From positions 1-16,990 of the forward strand of contig JAMCSM010000025.1 of NCBI GenBank assembly GCA_023380915.1: a DNA stretch of 16,990 bases. Direction: 5' to 3'. The stretch is from Actinomycetota bacterium. GTDB taxonomy: Bacteria > Actinomycetota > Humimicrobiia > Humimicrobiales > Humimicrobiaceae. The notes beneath the pieces are model-generated. The model was given only the letters and a program-made list of their open reading frames with translations, was not told the DNA's origin and did no database searches. Position numbers and translations under genes: made by a program. Shown here piece after piece: positions 1 through 8,888 of the stretch; the first letter of the stretch is position 1, and each line of letters begins with the position of its first letter.

Positions 1-853
1 TAAAACTTTCACCCTGATGATGCAGATAACTCTCCACTTCAAATTCCCTGATGAAATTATTTGCGGGATTGTTTTTATCTTTTATAGATTCTCTTCCAAA
101 TTTTTTATGCATGGATTCTTCGCTTAGGTATGTTATATGTCCTATCATTCTTGCAATTGAAAGTCCTATTTTAGGTTTTTCTCCATCGTAATAATTTCCA
201 TTATTCCAATTTGGATCTGACATAATTGCATACCTTCCGACACTATTGAAAGCTATTGCCTGTGCAGTATGCGTAGGTGAGGTGGCAATTATCATCGCAC
301 CAACAGTACTGCCAGGATAGGTGACAAGCCATTGCAGGACCTGCATACCGCCCATAGAACCACCGGCTATGCAGAAAAGTTTATGTATTCCGAGATATTC
401 AAGCAGCTTTTTTTGCGGTACTATCATATCTTTTATAGAAATAATAGGAAAAGTTAACCCATAAGGTTTACCTGTTAAAGGATTTATTGAAGAAGGCCCG
501 GTTGAACCCTTGCACCCTCCAATGATATTTGTGCAGATTACAAAATATTTAGTGGTATCAAAAGGTTTCCCCGGTCCAATCATTATATCCCACCAGCCTG
601 GTTTTTTATCTTTTGGATCATTATATCCGGCTGCATGAGCATCACCGGACAATGCATGAAATATCAAGATAGCATTGCTTTTATTGCTATCAAGCTCACC
701 GTAAGTTTCATATGCAATTGTAACAGGACTTAATTTTTCACCTGAAGATAAAATAAACTCATCCGGCTTTTCACCAAAAGTGAAAAACTTTGTTTTTACA
801 ATTCCAACACTATTATTGACTGTTTTTGATTCCATGCTTGGCTCTGCATCCAT
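1..853 (-). CDS. metX: Homoserine O-acetyltransferase (partial, C-terminus beyond the left edge)
   Basis: The enzyme transfers an acetyl group from acetyl-CoA to homoserine, giving the O-acetylhomoserine used by the MetY encoded two genes upstream in the same operon. Reading the minus strand from ATG at 853 gives about 284 residues with no stop before the window edge. The MetX alpha/beta-hydrolase signatures are present: [30 protein letters not shown], and the nucleophile elbow AGGSMGGMQ with the catalytic serine near residue 166. The family is usually about 360-380 residues, so the catalytic Asp and His lie outside the window. No good ribosome binding site precedes the ATG at 853; a second Met six codons in (835) is an alternative start. 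An in-frame stop just upstream limits further extension. The gene follows cysK by 50 bases. MetX and the homoserine succinyltransferase variants of this fold cannot be told apart with certainty here, but the metY context favours acetyl transfer. Confidence 0.93.
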   Translation of the reverse strand, partial: MDAEPSMESKTVNNSVGIVKTKFFTFGEKPDEFILSSGEKLSPVTIAYETYGELDSNKSNAILIFHALSGDAHAAGYNDPKDKKPGWWDIMIGPGKPFDTTKYFVICTNIIGGCKGSTGPSSINPLTGKPYGLTFPIISIKDMIVPQKKLLEYLGIHKLFCIAGGSMGGMQVLQWLVTYPGSTVGAMIIATSPTHTAQAIAFNSVGRYAIMSDPNWNNGNYYDGEKPKIGLSIARMIGHITYLSEESMHKKFGRESIKDKNNPANNFIREFEVESYLHHQGESF

Positions 854-903
854 ATAAATTTTATTTTTTTATTCTTTAAAATAATCCATTGCTTTTGATA
901 ATT

Positions 904-1830
904 TTAAATATTCTGGAACAACCAGGTGGACAAATATCTTTCACCTGTATCCGGAAGTACAACAACAATTACTTTGTCCCTGTTTTCTTTTCTTTTTGCA
1001 ACCTGAAGGGCAGCCCACATTGCCGCACCGCTTGAAATGCCTGCAAGTATTCCTTCTTCTTTTGCAAGTTTACGGGCTAAATTGCCAGCATCATCATTTG
1101 TTACCTGAATGATTTCATCCATTATCTTTAGGTTCAGAACTTTTGGAATAAATCCTGCCCCGATACCCTGGATTTTGTGAGGCCCCGGCGCACCTCCTGA
1201 AAGAACAGGTGAATCCTTCGGTTCAACTGCAATAATTCTTATACTTGGATTATTCTTTTTTAAAACTTCTCCTACACCTGTTATGGTCCCGCCGGTTCCA
1301 ACTCCTGCAACAAATATATCAACTTTTCCATCAGTGTCATTTAGAATTTCAAGAGCTGTTGTTTTTCTGTGGATTTCAGGATTTGCCGGGTTATTAAACT
1401 GCTGCGGCATGAAACTATTCTTTGTCTCTGCCACTAATTCTTCAGCCTTTGCAACTGCTCCGCTCATGCCTTTTGTTCCTTCTGTCAGTACAAGTTCAGC
1501 ACCAAGTATTTTTAAAAGCTGCCTTCGCTCGACACTCATGGTTTCCGGCATTGTTAAAATAAGTTTATAACCTCTTGCAGCAGCAACAAAAGCTAAAGAA
1601 ATGCCCGTATTGCCGCTTGTTGGCTCAATTATTACCGTATCTTTATTGATTTTTCCTTCTCTTTCCGCAGCTTCAATCATTGCTATGCCAATTCTATCCT
1701 TCAAACTTGAAAAAGGATTAAAAGATTCCAGCTTGGCAAGTATTGTATTTTGATTTCTATTCAATTTATTTATTCTTACCAGAGGTGTATTGCCTACTGT
1801 TTTTGTTATATCTTCATAAATTTTTGACAT
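904..1830 (-). CDS. cysK: Cysteine synthase (O-acetylserine sulfhydrylase)
   Basis: A PLP enzyme that combines O-acetylserine with sulfide to make cysteine in the cytoplasm. At 308 residues it has the usual family length. It begins with the N-terminal pattern [11 protein letters not shown]. The PLP lysine is K44 in NPFSSLKDR, where many relatives have a Gly in the middle. The substrate loop [12 protein letters not shown] lies around residues 69-80, the phosphate-binding glycine loop [12 protein letters not shown] around 176-187, and the GISSGAA segment near 264. The C-terminus [11 protein letters not shown] is typical. A good Shine-Dalgarno, AAGGAGA, sits 8 bases before the ATG. The gene lies 57 bases after metY and 50 bases before metX on the same strand. 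A cystathionine beta-synthase-like activity is possible in this fold, but there is no C-terminal regulatory domain. Regulation is probably through the Rrf2 regulator at the head of the operon. Confidence 0.95.
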   Translation of the reverse strand: MSKIYEDITKTVGNTPLVRINKLNRNQNTILAKLESFNPFSSLKDRIGIAMIEAAEREGKINKDTVIIEPTSGNTGISLAFVAAARGYKLILTMPETMSVERRQLLKILGAELVLTEGTKGMSGAVAKAEELVAETKNSFMPQQFNNPANPEIHRKTTALEILNDTDGKVDIFVAGVGTGGTITGVGEVLKKNNPSIRIIAVEPKDSPVLSGGAPGPHKIQGIGAGFIPKVLNLKIMDEIIQVTNDDAGNLARKLAKEEGILAGISSGAAMWAALQVAKRKENRDKVIVVVLPDTGERYLSTWLFQNI

Positions 1831-1887
1831 TTTTTATTCTCCTTGCTTTTCCATAATCTCATGAAACTATAATTAATAAGTTCTAAA

Positions 1888-3219
<1,332 letters not shown>

Positions 3220-3339
3220 TTAATAATTTAAATTTTCTTAATACATTCATTTTTGTGTTTGATATTATTTTAATCTATTTTTAAACCAACCATATTTATG
3301 ATAATTAGATTAACTAAGTTGAAATTTCTTTTTGAATTA

Positions 3340-4164
3340 TTACTTTTTATTTATATCCAATGCTTTATTCATGCTTCCAGTAGTGTATCCTTCAATATCC
3401 AGCACAACATAAAGATATCCTAAATCCTTTAATGACTTTATTATCTGATTTTTGATTTTTCCATCCAGTAATCCGGGCATGTCACTTACCGGTATTTCAA
3501 TCCTTGCAATATTATCATGGTGCCTGACCCTGACCTGAGCAAAACCCAGTTTTTTAAGTACAGATTCAGCACCAGTTATTTTTTTAAGCAATTCTTCTGT
3601 AATTTTAGTCCCGTAAGGGATTCTGCTTGCAAGACATGCTGCGGCAGGTTTATCCCACGTAGGAAGTCCCAGTTCTTTTGATACAGTCCTTATTTCTTTT
3701 TTTGTAAGTCCTGCTTCTTTTAAAGGGCTCAAAACATCCCATTTTTTGGAAGCTCTGGCTCCCGGTCTGTAATCCTTCATATCATCGTAATTCGATCCAT
3801 CCAGAATATGCTTAAAACCATTTTTACGCGCAAAATCTGAAATTAATCCCAGCAGCTCATTTTTACAGTAATAGCATCTATCTTTATCATTTACAGTGAA
3901 CTCGGTATTGTCCAGCTCATTGGTGGCAATAATTATGTGTCTGACGTTTAATCCTCTGGCTAAATTTTTAGAATCTTCAAATTCGGAATCCGGAAATGTG
4001 GGGGATTTTGCAGTTATTGCCGCCAGATTATCTTTCAATATTTCCGAGGTAATTTTCAGCAAAAAAGTGCTGTCCGTACCGCCAGAGAATGCTATTACGG
4101 CAGATTCCAGTGATTGGAGATATTTCTTTAATTTTATTATTTTTTCTTTAAGTAATTTATCCAT
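3340..4164 (-). CDS. larE: LarE-family ATP-dependent sulfur transferase (PP-loop)
   Basis: LarE is known to adenylate a carboxylate and insert sulfur while making the nickel-pincer cofactor of lactate racemase. The 274-residue protein has the PP-loop SGGTDS at 27-32 and the LarE signatures DGSNYDDMKDYRPG (122-135) and KPAAACLASRIPYG (172-185). C177 sits where the sacrificial cysteine of the Lactobacillus plantarum enzyme is. C97 and C100 form a CYYC pair, so three cysteines are available, the pattern associated with the iron-sulfur type of LarE that does not sacrifice its own sulfur. No larA, larB or larC is in the window; the gene sits between an Rrf2 regulator and metY, suggesting a job tied to sulfur supply. 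No ribosome binding site is obvious before the ATG at 4164. The family call is firm; the substrate here is unknown. Confidence 0.9.
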   Translation of the reverse strand: MDKLLKEKIIKLKKYLQSLESAVIAFSGGTDSTFLLKITSEILKDNLAAITAKSPTFPDSEFEDSKNLARGLNVRHIIIATNELDNTEFTVNDKDRCYYCKNELLGLISDFARKNGFKHILDGSNYDDMKDYRPGARASKKWDVLSPLKEAGLTKKEIRTVSKELGLPTWDKPAAACLASRIPYGTKITEELLKKITGAESVLKKLGFAQVRVRHHDNIARIEIPVSDMPGLLDGKIKNQIIKSLKDLGYLYVVLDIEGYTTGSMNKALDINKK

Positions 4165-4235
4165 AATAATTTAAATGTCAAATCATTGGAATCATAAATT
4201 TATCGGAATTTTATTATCCCAAAATAAACTCCAGG

Positions 4236-4679
4236 TTAAATGTAATAATTATTTACCAATTTTTCATCTTTGTTGCTCTGCAAATTAACGAGGTCTTCAA
4301 GAGTCAGATCGTCAAGATATTCCGCTATTGCATTGCTTAATCCAACCCATAAATCCCTGCTTCCACACGCTGGAGACCTGCTGCACGATTCTCTGTTTTT
4401 TACACATTCCAACAGGCACAGATCACCTTCCAGAACTTCTATAATATCCTTGACCTTTATTCCAGACGGTTCCTTTGAAAGGCTGTACCCTCCCCGTGAA
4501 CCCCTGATAGTATTTAAAAAACCTGCACTTTTAAGGGGTATAACAATCAGGCTGAGATACTTTTCCGAAATCTCTTCTTTTTTTGCAATATCTTTAAGTA
4601 AAGAATACCCATTATTATAATTTCCCGCCAGGTTCATCATAAGTCTTATACCGTACCTGGTTCTTGTTGAAATTCTCAT
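4236..4679 (-). CDS. Rrf2-family transcriptional regulator (CymR/IscR-like)
   Basis: A winged-helix DNA-binding regulator. The N-terminal half reads MRISTRTRYGIRLMMNLA, followed by the helix-turn-helix part ISEKYLSLIVIPLKSAGFL and the wing RGSRGGYSL, all typical of Rrf2 proteins. The C-terminal helix RDLWVGLSNAIAEYLDDLTLEDL resembles CymR, the cysteine-metabolism repressor of Firmicutes. Unlike Bacillus CymR, it carries four cysteines (C88, C92, C99, C105 from this start), which could bind an iron-sulfur cluster or sense redox or sulfur state. I chose ATG at 4679 because AGGG lies 9 bases upstream and the family begins at this point; an in-frame GTG at 4685 is the alternative but sits only 3 bases from the AGGG. 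As the first gene of the larE-metY-cysK-metX transcript it very likely controls these genes and itself. The exact effector is inferred, not shown. Confidence 0.9.
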   Translation of the reverse strand: MRISTRTRYGIRLMMNLAGNYNNGYSLLKDIAKKEEISEKYLSLIVIPLKSAGFLNTIRGSRGGYSLSKEPSGIKVKDIIEVLEGDLCLLECVKNRESCSRSPACGSRDLWVGLSNAIAEYLDDLTLEDLVNLQSNKDEKLVNNYYI

Positions 4680-4694
4680 ATTCACATTCCCTGT

Positions 4695-4730
4695 AATTTA
4701 CTATTAAAACTATGTTATTAATAGTAAATT
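4695..4730. promoter_or_regulatory. Perfect 13-bp inverted repeat, likely operator of the Rrf2 regulator
   Basis: AATTTACTATTAA (4695-4707) and TTAATAGTAAATT (4718-4730) are exact reverse complements separated by 10 bases. They lie between the predicted -10 box and the start of the Rrf2-type gene. The dyad size and position fit a dimeric Rrf2 protein repressing its own operon. That the site is bound by this regulator is inference. Confidence 0.55.
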
Positions 4731-4755
4731 GTAATTACAAAAAATTATATGTCAA
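4728..4755 (-). promoter_or_regulatory. Predicted sigma70-type promoter of the sulfur operon
   Basis: On the minus strand, TTGACA (4755-4750) is followed by 16 bases and TACAAT (4733-4728), a near-consensus pair about 50 bases upstream of the regulator start. A 10-bp palindrome, TGTAATTACA (4730-4739), overlaps the -10 side. The expected transcription start falls inside the inverted repeat at 4695-4730, as expected for a repressed promoter. Confidence 0.65.
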
Positions 4756-4854
4756 GGAAAATTTTTAAAATTTTTAAAATAATAATTATTTTTTGTCTGA
4801 AAGTAGTACTTTTGTACACGCAGTGTCTGAATTGCAATTACATCGTAAGAATTT

Positions 4855-4883
4855 TTTACTTAATATGATTTTTGTGAGATAAT
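4855..4883 (+). promoter_or_regulatory. Candidate promoter of the thiamin operon
   Basis: TTTACT (4855-4860), a 17-base spacer and GATAAT (4878-4883) lie about 30 bases before the TPP aptamer. The spacing is ideal and the -10 matches the consensus at five of six bases; the -35 matches at four. The position is right for transcription of the leader, but the match alone is moderate. Confidence 0.45.
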
Positions 4884-4911
4884 CGTCAAAATGAATTTTG
4901 AAAATTAAATA

Positions 4912-4995
4912 TAGACAGGGGTGCCAAAAGGCTGAGAAAGAGCAATCTTAACCCTTCGAACCTGATGTGGATAATACCACCGTAGGGAAAGCGGA
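4912..4995 (+). ncRNA. TPP riboswitch aptamer (THI box)
   Basis: The conserved THI-box pieces occur in order: ACAGGGGTGCC, GGCTGAGA, ACCCTT, GAACCTGAT, GGATAATACC and CGTAGGGAAAGC. These form the pyrimidine-sensing and pyrophosphate-sensing helices of the thiamin pyrophosphate aptamer. It lies upstream of thiS and is followed by an intrinsic terminator, so bound TPP should favour early termination of the thiSGHF-thiD2E-thiC transcript. The aptamer identity is very secure; its exact outer ends are approximate. Confidence 0.97.
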
Positions 4996-5025
4996 AATAA
5001 AGTTATAGAAAAATTATAAATTATC

Positions 5026-5056
5026 AAGGCTTACCTTACAAAGGTAGGCTTTTTTA
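5026..5056 (+). terminator. Intrinsic terminator in the riboswitch expression platform
   Basis: AAGGCTTACCTT (5026-5037) pairs with AAGGTAGGCTTT (5041-5052) around a 3-base loop, forming a 12-bp stem with two G-U wobbles that runs into a T tract. It ends about 5 bases before the thiS ribosome binding site. This supports control by transcription attenuation rather than translation blocking. Confidence 0.85.
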
Positions 5057-5078
5057 TTTGAAAAGGGGGTGTTTTGTT

Positions 5079-5279
5079 ATGCAGATAACTTTAAATGGCA
5101 AGAGCATTGAAACAGTTGAAGGGATAAATTTTATAGATTTTATTACCTTGAAAGGGCTTAAACCCGACAGTATAGTTATTGAATATAACTTTAAAATTGT
5201 AATGAAGGAAAATTGGAACAAAATTATTTTAAAAGAAAATGATAATCTTGAGATTATAAGATTTGTAGGAGGAGGATAA
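5079..5279 (+). CDS. thiS: Sulfur carrier protein ThiS
   Basis: A ubiquitin-like carrier that brings sulfur as a C-terminal thiocarboxylate to the thiazole synthase ThiG. At 66 residues it has the normal family length and ends in FVGGG, with the terminal Gly-Gly needed for adenylation by ThiF. The start is ATG at 5079, 7 bases after AAAGGGGGTG. The frame opens from an upstream TTG at 5058, but that codon lies before the ribosome binding site and the family begins at MQITLNGK. It is the first gene after the TPP riboswitch, and thiG follows after 9 bases. The thiS stop region itself contains the GGAGGAGGAT that serves as the thiG ribosome binding site. Confidence 0.95.
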   Translation: MQITLNGKSIETVEGINFIDFITLKGLKPDSIVIEYNFKIVMKENWNKIILKENDNLEIIRFVGGG

Positions 5280-5288
5280 TAAAAATAA

Positions 5289-6059
5289 ATGAATGATAAA
5301 TTGATAATAGGTGGCATTGAAGTAATCAGCAGACTTTTCATAGGTACCGGAAAATTTCCGTCAAGCAGGATTATTCCTGAAATAATAAAAAGTTCCTGCG
5401 CACAAGTCATTACCGTAGCATTGAGAAGGATTGATTTTGATTCTGAAGAGGAAAACATGCTGAATTATATTCCAGAAGATTGTGTTCTTATGCCTAATAC
5501 CTCAGGTGCAAGGAATGCAGACGAGGCTGTGAGAATAGCTAAGCTTGCCAGGGCTTCAGGGTGTGGAAACTGGATAAAAATTGAAGTGGTTTCGGATAAT
5601 AAATATCTGCTTCCTGACAACTTCGAAACTATAAAGGCCACCGAAATACTTGTAAAAGAGGGCTTTACTGTTCTTCCATATATGAGCCCCGATTTGATGT
5701 CTGCAAAGAGGTTAAGGGATGCTGGAGCTGCTGCGGTAATGCCTTTAGGGGCACCGATAGGGACAAATAAAGGACTTAAAACAAGAGAACTTGTAAAAAT
5801 ACTTATTGATGAGATAAACCTACCTGTTATTGTAGACGCTGGATTGGGCAAGCCTTCGGAGGCAGCAGAGGCAATGGAAATAGGAGCAGCGGCAGTCTTA
5901 GTTAATACTGCAATTGCTACTGCCGGAAACCCGGTAATGATGGCTGAAGCCTTTAGCCTTGCGGTAAAAGCTGGTAGAAAGGCATTTATTTCCGGAGCCG
6001 GGTTTATTAGGGAATATGCAGAGTCATCATCACCGTTAACCGGATTTTTAAATACTTGA
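5289..6059 (+). CDS. thiG: Thiazole synthase ThiG
   Basis: A TIM-barrel enzyme that joins 1-deoxyxylulose 5-phosphate, dehydroglycine and ThiS thiocarboxylate into the thiazole phosphate of thiamin. At 256 residues it has the family length. The Schiff-base lysine is K97 in NWIKIEV. The phosphate-binding and barrel-end motifs [36 protein letters not shown] and [12 protein letters not shown] are all present. GTGKF near residues 19-23 is also typical. The gene lies between thiS and thiH, and dehydroglycine is expected from ThiH because no thiO is present. The start at 5289 lies 13-15 bases after a strong GGAGGAGGAT; no better start is seen. Confidence 0.97.
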   Translation: MNDKLIIGGIEVISRLFIGTGKFPSSRIIPEIIKSSCAQVITVALRRIDFDSEEENMLNYIPEDCVLMPNTSGARNADEAVRIAKLARASGCGNWIKIEVVSDNKYLLPDNFETIKATEILVKEGFTVLPYMSPDLMSAKRLRDAGAAAVMPLGAPIGTNKGLKTRELVKILIDEINLPVIVDAGLGKPSEAAEAMEIGAAAVLVNTAIATAGNPVMMAEAFSLAVKAGRKAFISGAGFIREYAESSSPLTGFLNT

Positions 6060-6074
6060 TGGAGAAAGTTTTAA

Positions 6075-7190
6075 ATGAATTTCTATAATAATTTCTATGA
6101 TGAATACATAGAAAATAAAAATTTTAATATGGATAACTTTTTTAAAAATGTTTCTGACAATGACGTCTTGAGGGTAATAAACAAAGACAGCTTAGACGAA
6201 CTGGATTTTCTTACTATTTTATCAAATAAGGCAGAGGAACATCTGGAATTAATGGCAGCTAAATCAAAACAGCTTACATTACAGCATTTTGGCAGGGTTA
6301 TTTTTCTATATACACCTATGTATCTGGCAAATTTCTGCATTAACCACTGTGTTTACTGCGGTTATAATGCTGCCAATAAAATAATACGAAAAAAGCTGAC
6401 ATTTGAAGAAGTTGAACAAGAAGCAAAGGCAATATCTTCTACAGGGTTAAAACATATATTGATTCTAACTGGTGAGTCAAGGCTTCACAGTTCTGTTTCA
6501 TACATAGAAGAATGCGTAGAAATATTGAGAGATTATTTTTACTCAATTTCTATTGAGATATACCCTCTTGAAATAGGAGAATATGCCAGATTGATAGAAG
6601 CAGGTGTAGATGGGCTTACCATATATCAGGAAGTATACAATGAAGATATCTATAAAGTGGTGCATTTAAAAGGACCAAAACAAAACTATCGATTCAGGTT
6701 GGATGCTCCTGAAAGAGCATGTAAGGCTTCGATGAGAAATGTAAATATAGGTGCTTTACTTGGCCTGGATGATTGGAGAAGAGAAGCTTTTTTTACAGGA
6801 CTGCACGCAAGCTACCTTCAAAATAAATATACAGATACTGAAATTAGTGTATCTATTCCACGCATAAGACCTCATACGGGTATGTTCAAGTCCGAGCATT
6901 TTTTAAGTGACAGGAACATGATACAAATAATGTTTGCATTAAGGTTATTTATGCCGCGAGCAGGTATTACGATTTCAACCCGGGAGAGAGCTGAGTTCCG
7001 GAATAATCTTATAGGACTCGGGGTAACTAAAATGTCAGCAGGTTCTTCAACCCGGGTAGGAGGGCATACATCAATGGAAAAAAGTGATCCACAATTTGAT
7101 ATTTCGGACTGTAGAAGTGTTAATGAAATAAAAGAAATGATTTATAAGAAAGGTTACCAGCCTGTATTTAAGGATTGGCTGACGATTTAA
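6075..7190 (+). CDS. thiH: 2-iminoacetate synthase ThiH (radical SAM tyrosine lyase)
   Basis: A radical SAM enzyme that cleaves tyrosine to p-cresol and dehydroglycine, the glycine-derived substrate of ThiG. It is oxygen-sensitive and typical of anaerobes and facultative bacteria. The 371-residue length matches the family. The cluster motif CINHCVYC puts C88, C92 and C95 in the CX3CX2C arrangement. Downstream are the conserved IEIYPL, the ThiH-typical [10 protein letters not shown] segment (rather than the FbiC/MqnC pattern) and the region around [21 protein letters not shown] lies upstream of the ATG, with a gap of 15 bases after thiG. Regulation is through the TPP riboswitch at the operon head. 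Confidence 0.96.
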   Translation: MNFYNNFYDEYIENKNFNMDNFFKNVSDNDVLRVINKDSLDELDFLTILSNKAEEHLELMAAKSKQLTLQHFGRVIFLYTPMYLANFCINHCVYCGYNAANKIIRKKLTFEEVEQEAKAISSTGLKHILILTGESRLHSSVSYIEECVEILRDYFYSISIEIYPLEIGEYARLIEAGVDGLTIYQEVYNEDIYKVVHLKGPKQNYRFRLDAPERACKASMRNVNIGALLGLDDWRREAFFTGLHASYLQNKYTDTEISVSIPRIRPHTGMFKSEHFLSDRNMIQIMFALRLFMPRAGITISTRERAEFRNNLIGLGVTKMSAGSSTRVGGHTSMEKSDPQFDISDCRSVNEIKEMIYKKGYQPVFKDWLTI

Positions 7191-7210
7191 TTAATATAAA
7201 AGGTGTATAT

Positions 7211-7822
7211 ATGAATAATTTTGAAAAGGCGCTAATTCAATATGTTGGTGAAGATAAGCTGAAAAAAATACAAAATGTAAAGATAGGTATTGCAGGAGCG
7301 GGTGGATTAGGGTCAAATTGTGCGGTCAACCTGGTAAGAAGCGGTTTTAAGAAAATGAAGATAATTGATTTTGATATTGTGGAGACAAAAAACCTTAACA
7401 GGCAGTTTTACTTTCTCGATCAAGTCGGTATACCTAAAACCGATGCATTAAAAATCAACCTTCTAAGAATTAATCCGGACATGGAATTAGAGATTAATCA
7501 GGATAAAATTACTATTGATAATATTGAAAGAATGTTTGATGACTGTGATGTTATTGTGGAAGCATTTGACAGGGCTGATTATAAAGCCATGATTGTTGAA
7601 AGGTATTTTTCTTCTGGGAAGTTTCTTGTGTCAGCTTCCGGTTTGGCAGGATGGGGCAGCTGCGATGATATAGCAGTTAAAGAAATTCATTCAAAATTTT
7701 ACTTGATTGGCGATTTGTCATCAGAAGCAAACGAAAACTGCCCTCCAATGTCGCCAAGAGTGAATATAGCTGCAGCTAAACAAGCGGATGTAATACTGGG
7801 TTATATTTTAAGCAGGATGTGA
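7211..7822 (+). CDS. thiF: ThiS adenylyltransferase ThiF (short form)
   Basis: An E1-like enzyme that activates the ThiS C-terminus with ATP before sulfur transfer. The Rossmann glycine motif GAGGLGSN lies at 29-36, D53/D55 in IIDFDIV follow, then NLNRQF (61-66), GIPKTDAL, and the acidic AFDRADYK near 118-125. At about 203 residues it is the short ThiF form found in many Clostridia. The paired CxxC zinc site of longer ThiF/MoeB proteins is absent, but C177 in ENCPPMSPRV remains near the C-terminus. I start at ATG 7211, preceded by AAAAGGTG; the frame opens 12 codons earlier inside thiH, which is unlikely to be used. thiD2-thiE starts 4 bases after the stop. Confidence 0.93.
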   Translation: MNNFEKALIQYVGEDKLKKIQNVKIGIAGAGGLGSNCAVNLVRSGFKKMKIIDFDIVETKNLNRQFYFLDQVGIPKTDALKINLLRINPDMELEINQDKITIDNIERMFDDCDVIVEAFDRADYKAMIVERYFSSGKFLVSASGLAGWGSCDDIAVKEIHSKFYLIGDLSSEANENCPPMSPRVNIAAAKQADVILGYILSRM

Positions 7823-7826
7823 TGAT

Positions 7827-8888
7827 ATGAATAAGCTTTTTAGAATTATTGATGCCAATGTCAACAGGGCATCGGAAGGATTAAGGGTTTTAGAAGATTA
7901 TGCGAGATTTTATTGCAATGATAAGATTATTTCCGAGAAAATAAAAATCGTGAGGCACGGTATTAGAAAAAGCATAATGAATTATTTACCTCAATGTCTT
8001 AATAAAAGGGATTCATTAAATGATGTGGGTTTGTCCATCTCACAGGAACACGGAATTGATAATAAGGCCTCATTGTTTGAGCTTGTAACAGCCAATTTTA
8101 AAAGGACGCAGGAGGCTCTAAGAACCATTGAGGAAAACCTGAAAGTTCTGGGAGAATATGAAGCATCGAAACTTTATGAGAAATATAGATATGATTCTTA
8201 TCTGCTTGAAAAAGAATATTTTCATATTTACTGCAGGCTGGCTAAAAGAAAAAAGCTGCAAGCATGCCTTTACTGCATGACAGCGGAGGAGTTTTCCTGC
8301 GGCAGGAGTAATATAGAAGTAGTAAAGTCCATGATAAATTCAAGGGTTGGGATAATCCAATACAGGGAAAAGGATAAAAAATTGATTCAAAAATATAATG
8401 AGTGTACGAAAATACGAGAACTAACTCTTGAAGGAGGAGTAACATTTATTATTAATGATGATATTGATATTGCCATGATGGTAAAAGCCGACGGAGTGCA
8501 TTTAGGACAGGATGACCTGCCTGTTGAAAAAGTAAGAGAATTGGTAGGCGAAGAAATAATTATAGGGGTATCAACCCATTCACCAAAGCAGGCATTGAAT
8601 GCTGTTGAAAGCGGGGCTGATTACATAGGTGTAGGTCCCATATTTAAGACCTTTACAAAAAAGAATGTTTGTGAACCGGTAGGATTGGAATACCTCGATT
8701 ATGTGGTTAAAAATATAGATATTCCTTTTGTTGCCATAGGGGGTATCAAGGAGCATAATCTGCATGAAGTAATATCAAGAGGAGCGAAGTGTGTCGCAAT
8801 GGTAACAGAGATTGTTGGAGCTGAAAATATAGAGCAGAAAATTTTTAGTATAAAACAAAAAATGAGGGGAGAGAATAAATTGTTATGA
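7827..8888 (+). CDS. thiE: ThiD2-ThiE fusion: HMP-phosphate kinase domain plus thiamin-phosphate synthase
   Basis: A 353-residue two-domain protein. Residues 1 to about 130 form the ThiD2-type domain, with [19 protein letters not shown] at 9-27 and [18 protein letters not shown] at 88-105. ThiD2 has been characterised as a hydroxymethylpyrimidine-phosphate kinase unrelated to classical ThiD. Residues about 145 to 345 are ThiE, with QYREK (178-182), NDDIDIA (210-216), GVHLGQDD (223-230), GVSTHS (247-252), [11 protein letters not shown] (268-278) and AIGGI (303-307). ThiE couples HMP pyrophosphate to thiazole phosphate. The fusion fills the kinase step that is otherwise missing from the operon. 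The stop overlaps the thiC start by 4 bases (ATGA). The ThiE call is firm; the kinase role rests on family knowledge. Confidence 0.94.
   Translation: MNKLFRIIDANVNRASEGLRVLEDYARFYCNDKIISEKIKIVRHGIRKSIMNYLPQCLNKRDSLNDVGLSISQEHGIDNKASLFELVTANFKRTQEALRTIEENLKVLGEYEASKLYEKYRYDSYLLEKEYFHIYCRLAKRKKLQACLYCMTAEEFSCGRSNIEVVKSMINSRVGIIQYREKDKKLIQKYNECTKIRELTLEGGVTFIINDDIDIAMMVKADGVHLGQDDLPVEKVRELVGEEIIIGVSTHSPKQALNAVESGADYIGVGPIFKTFTKKNVCEPVGLEYLDYVVKNIDIPFVAIGGIKEHNLHEVISRGAKCVAMVTEIVGAENIEQKIFSIKQKMRGENKLL

Noticed and set aside
1283..1570. Open frame on the plus strand inside cysK, and similar shadows inside metY, larE, the Rrf2 gene, thiG, thiH, the fusion gene, mnmA and the GT-C gene
   Set aside because: They lie opposite well-supported genes, show no recognisable protein features and lack convincing ribosome binding sites.
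4158..4190. TTGACA-like hexamer on the minus strand just upstream of larE
   Set aside because: A matching -10 would fall at or inside the start of larE and leave no leader, so a separate larE promoter is unlikely.
4758..4812. AT-rich repeats of ATTTTTAAA and the short palindrome AAAGTAGTACTTT between the two divergent promoters
   Set aside because: They look like low-complexity spacer DNA; I see no link to either promoter that would justify calling a site.
5058..5078. Upstream TTG start for thiS
   Set aside because: It lies before the strong AAAGGGGGTG ribosome binding site; the ATG at 5079 fits both that site and the family N-terminus.
5054..5458. Minus-strand open frame of 134 codons covering thiS and the start of thiG
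   Set aside because: It is antisense to two certain genes and runs through the riboswitch terminator; it encodes nothing recognisable.
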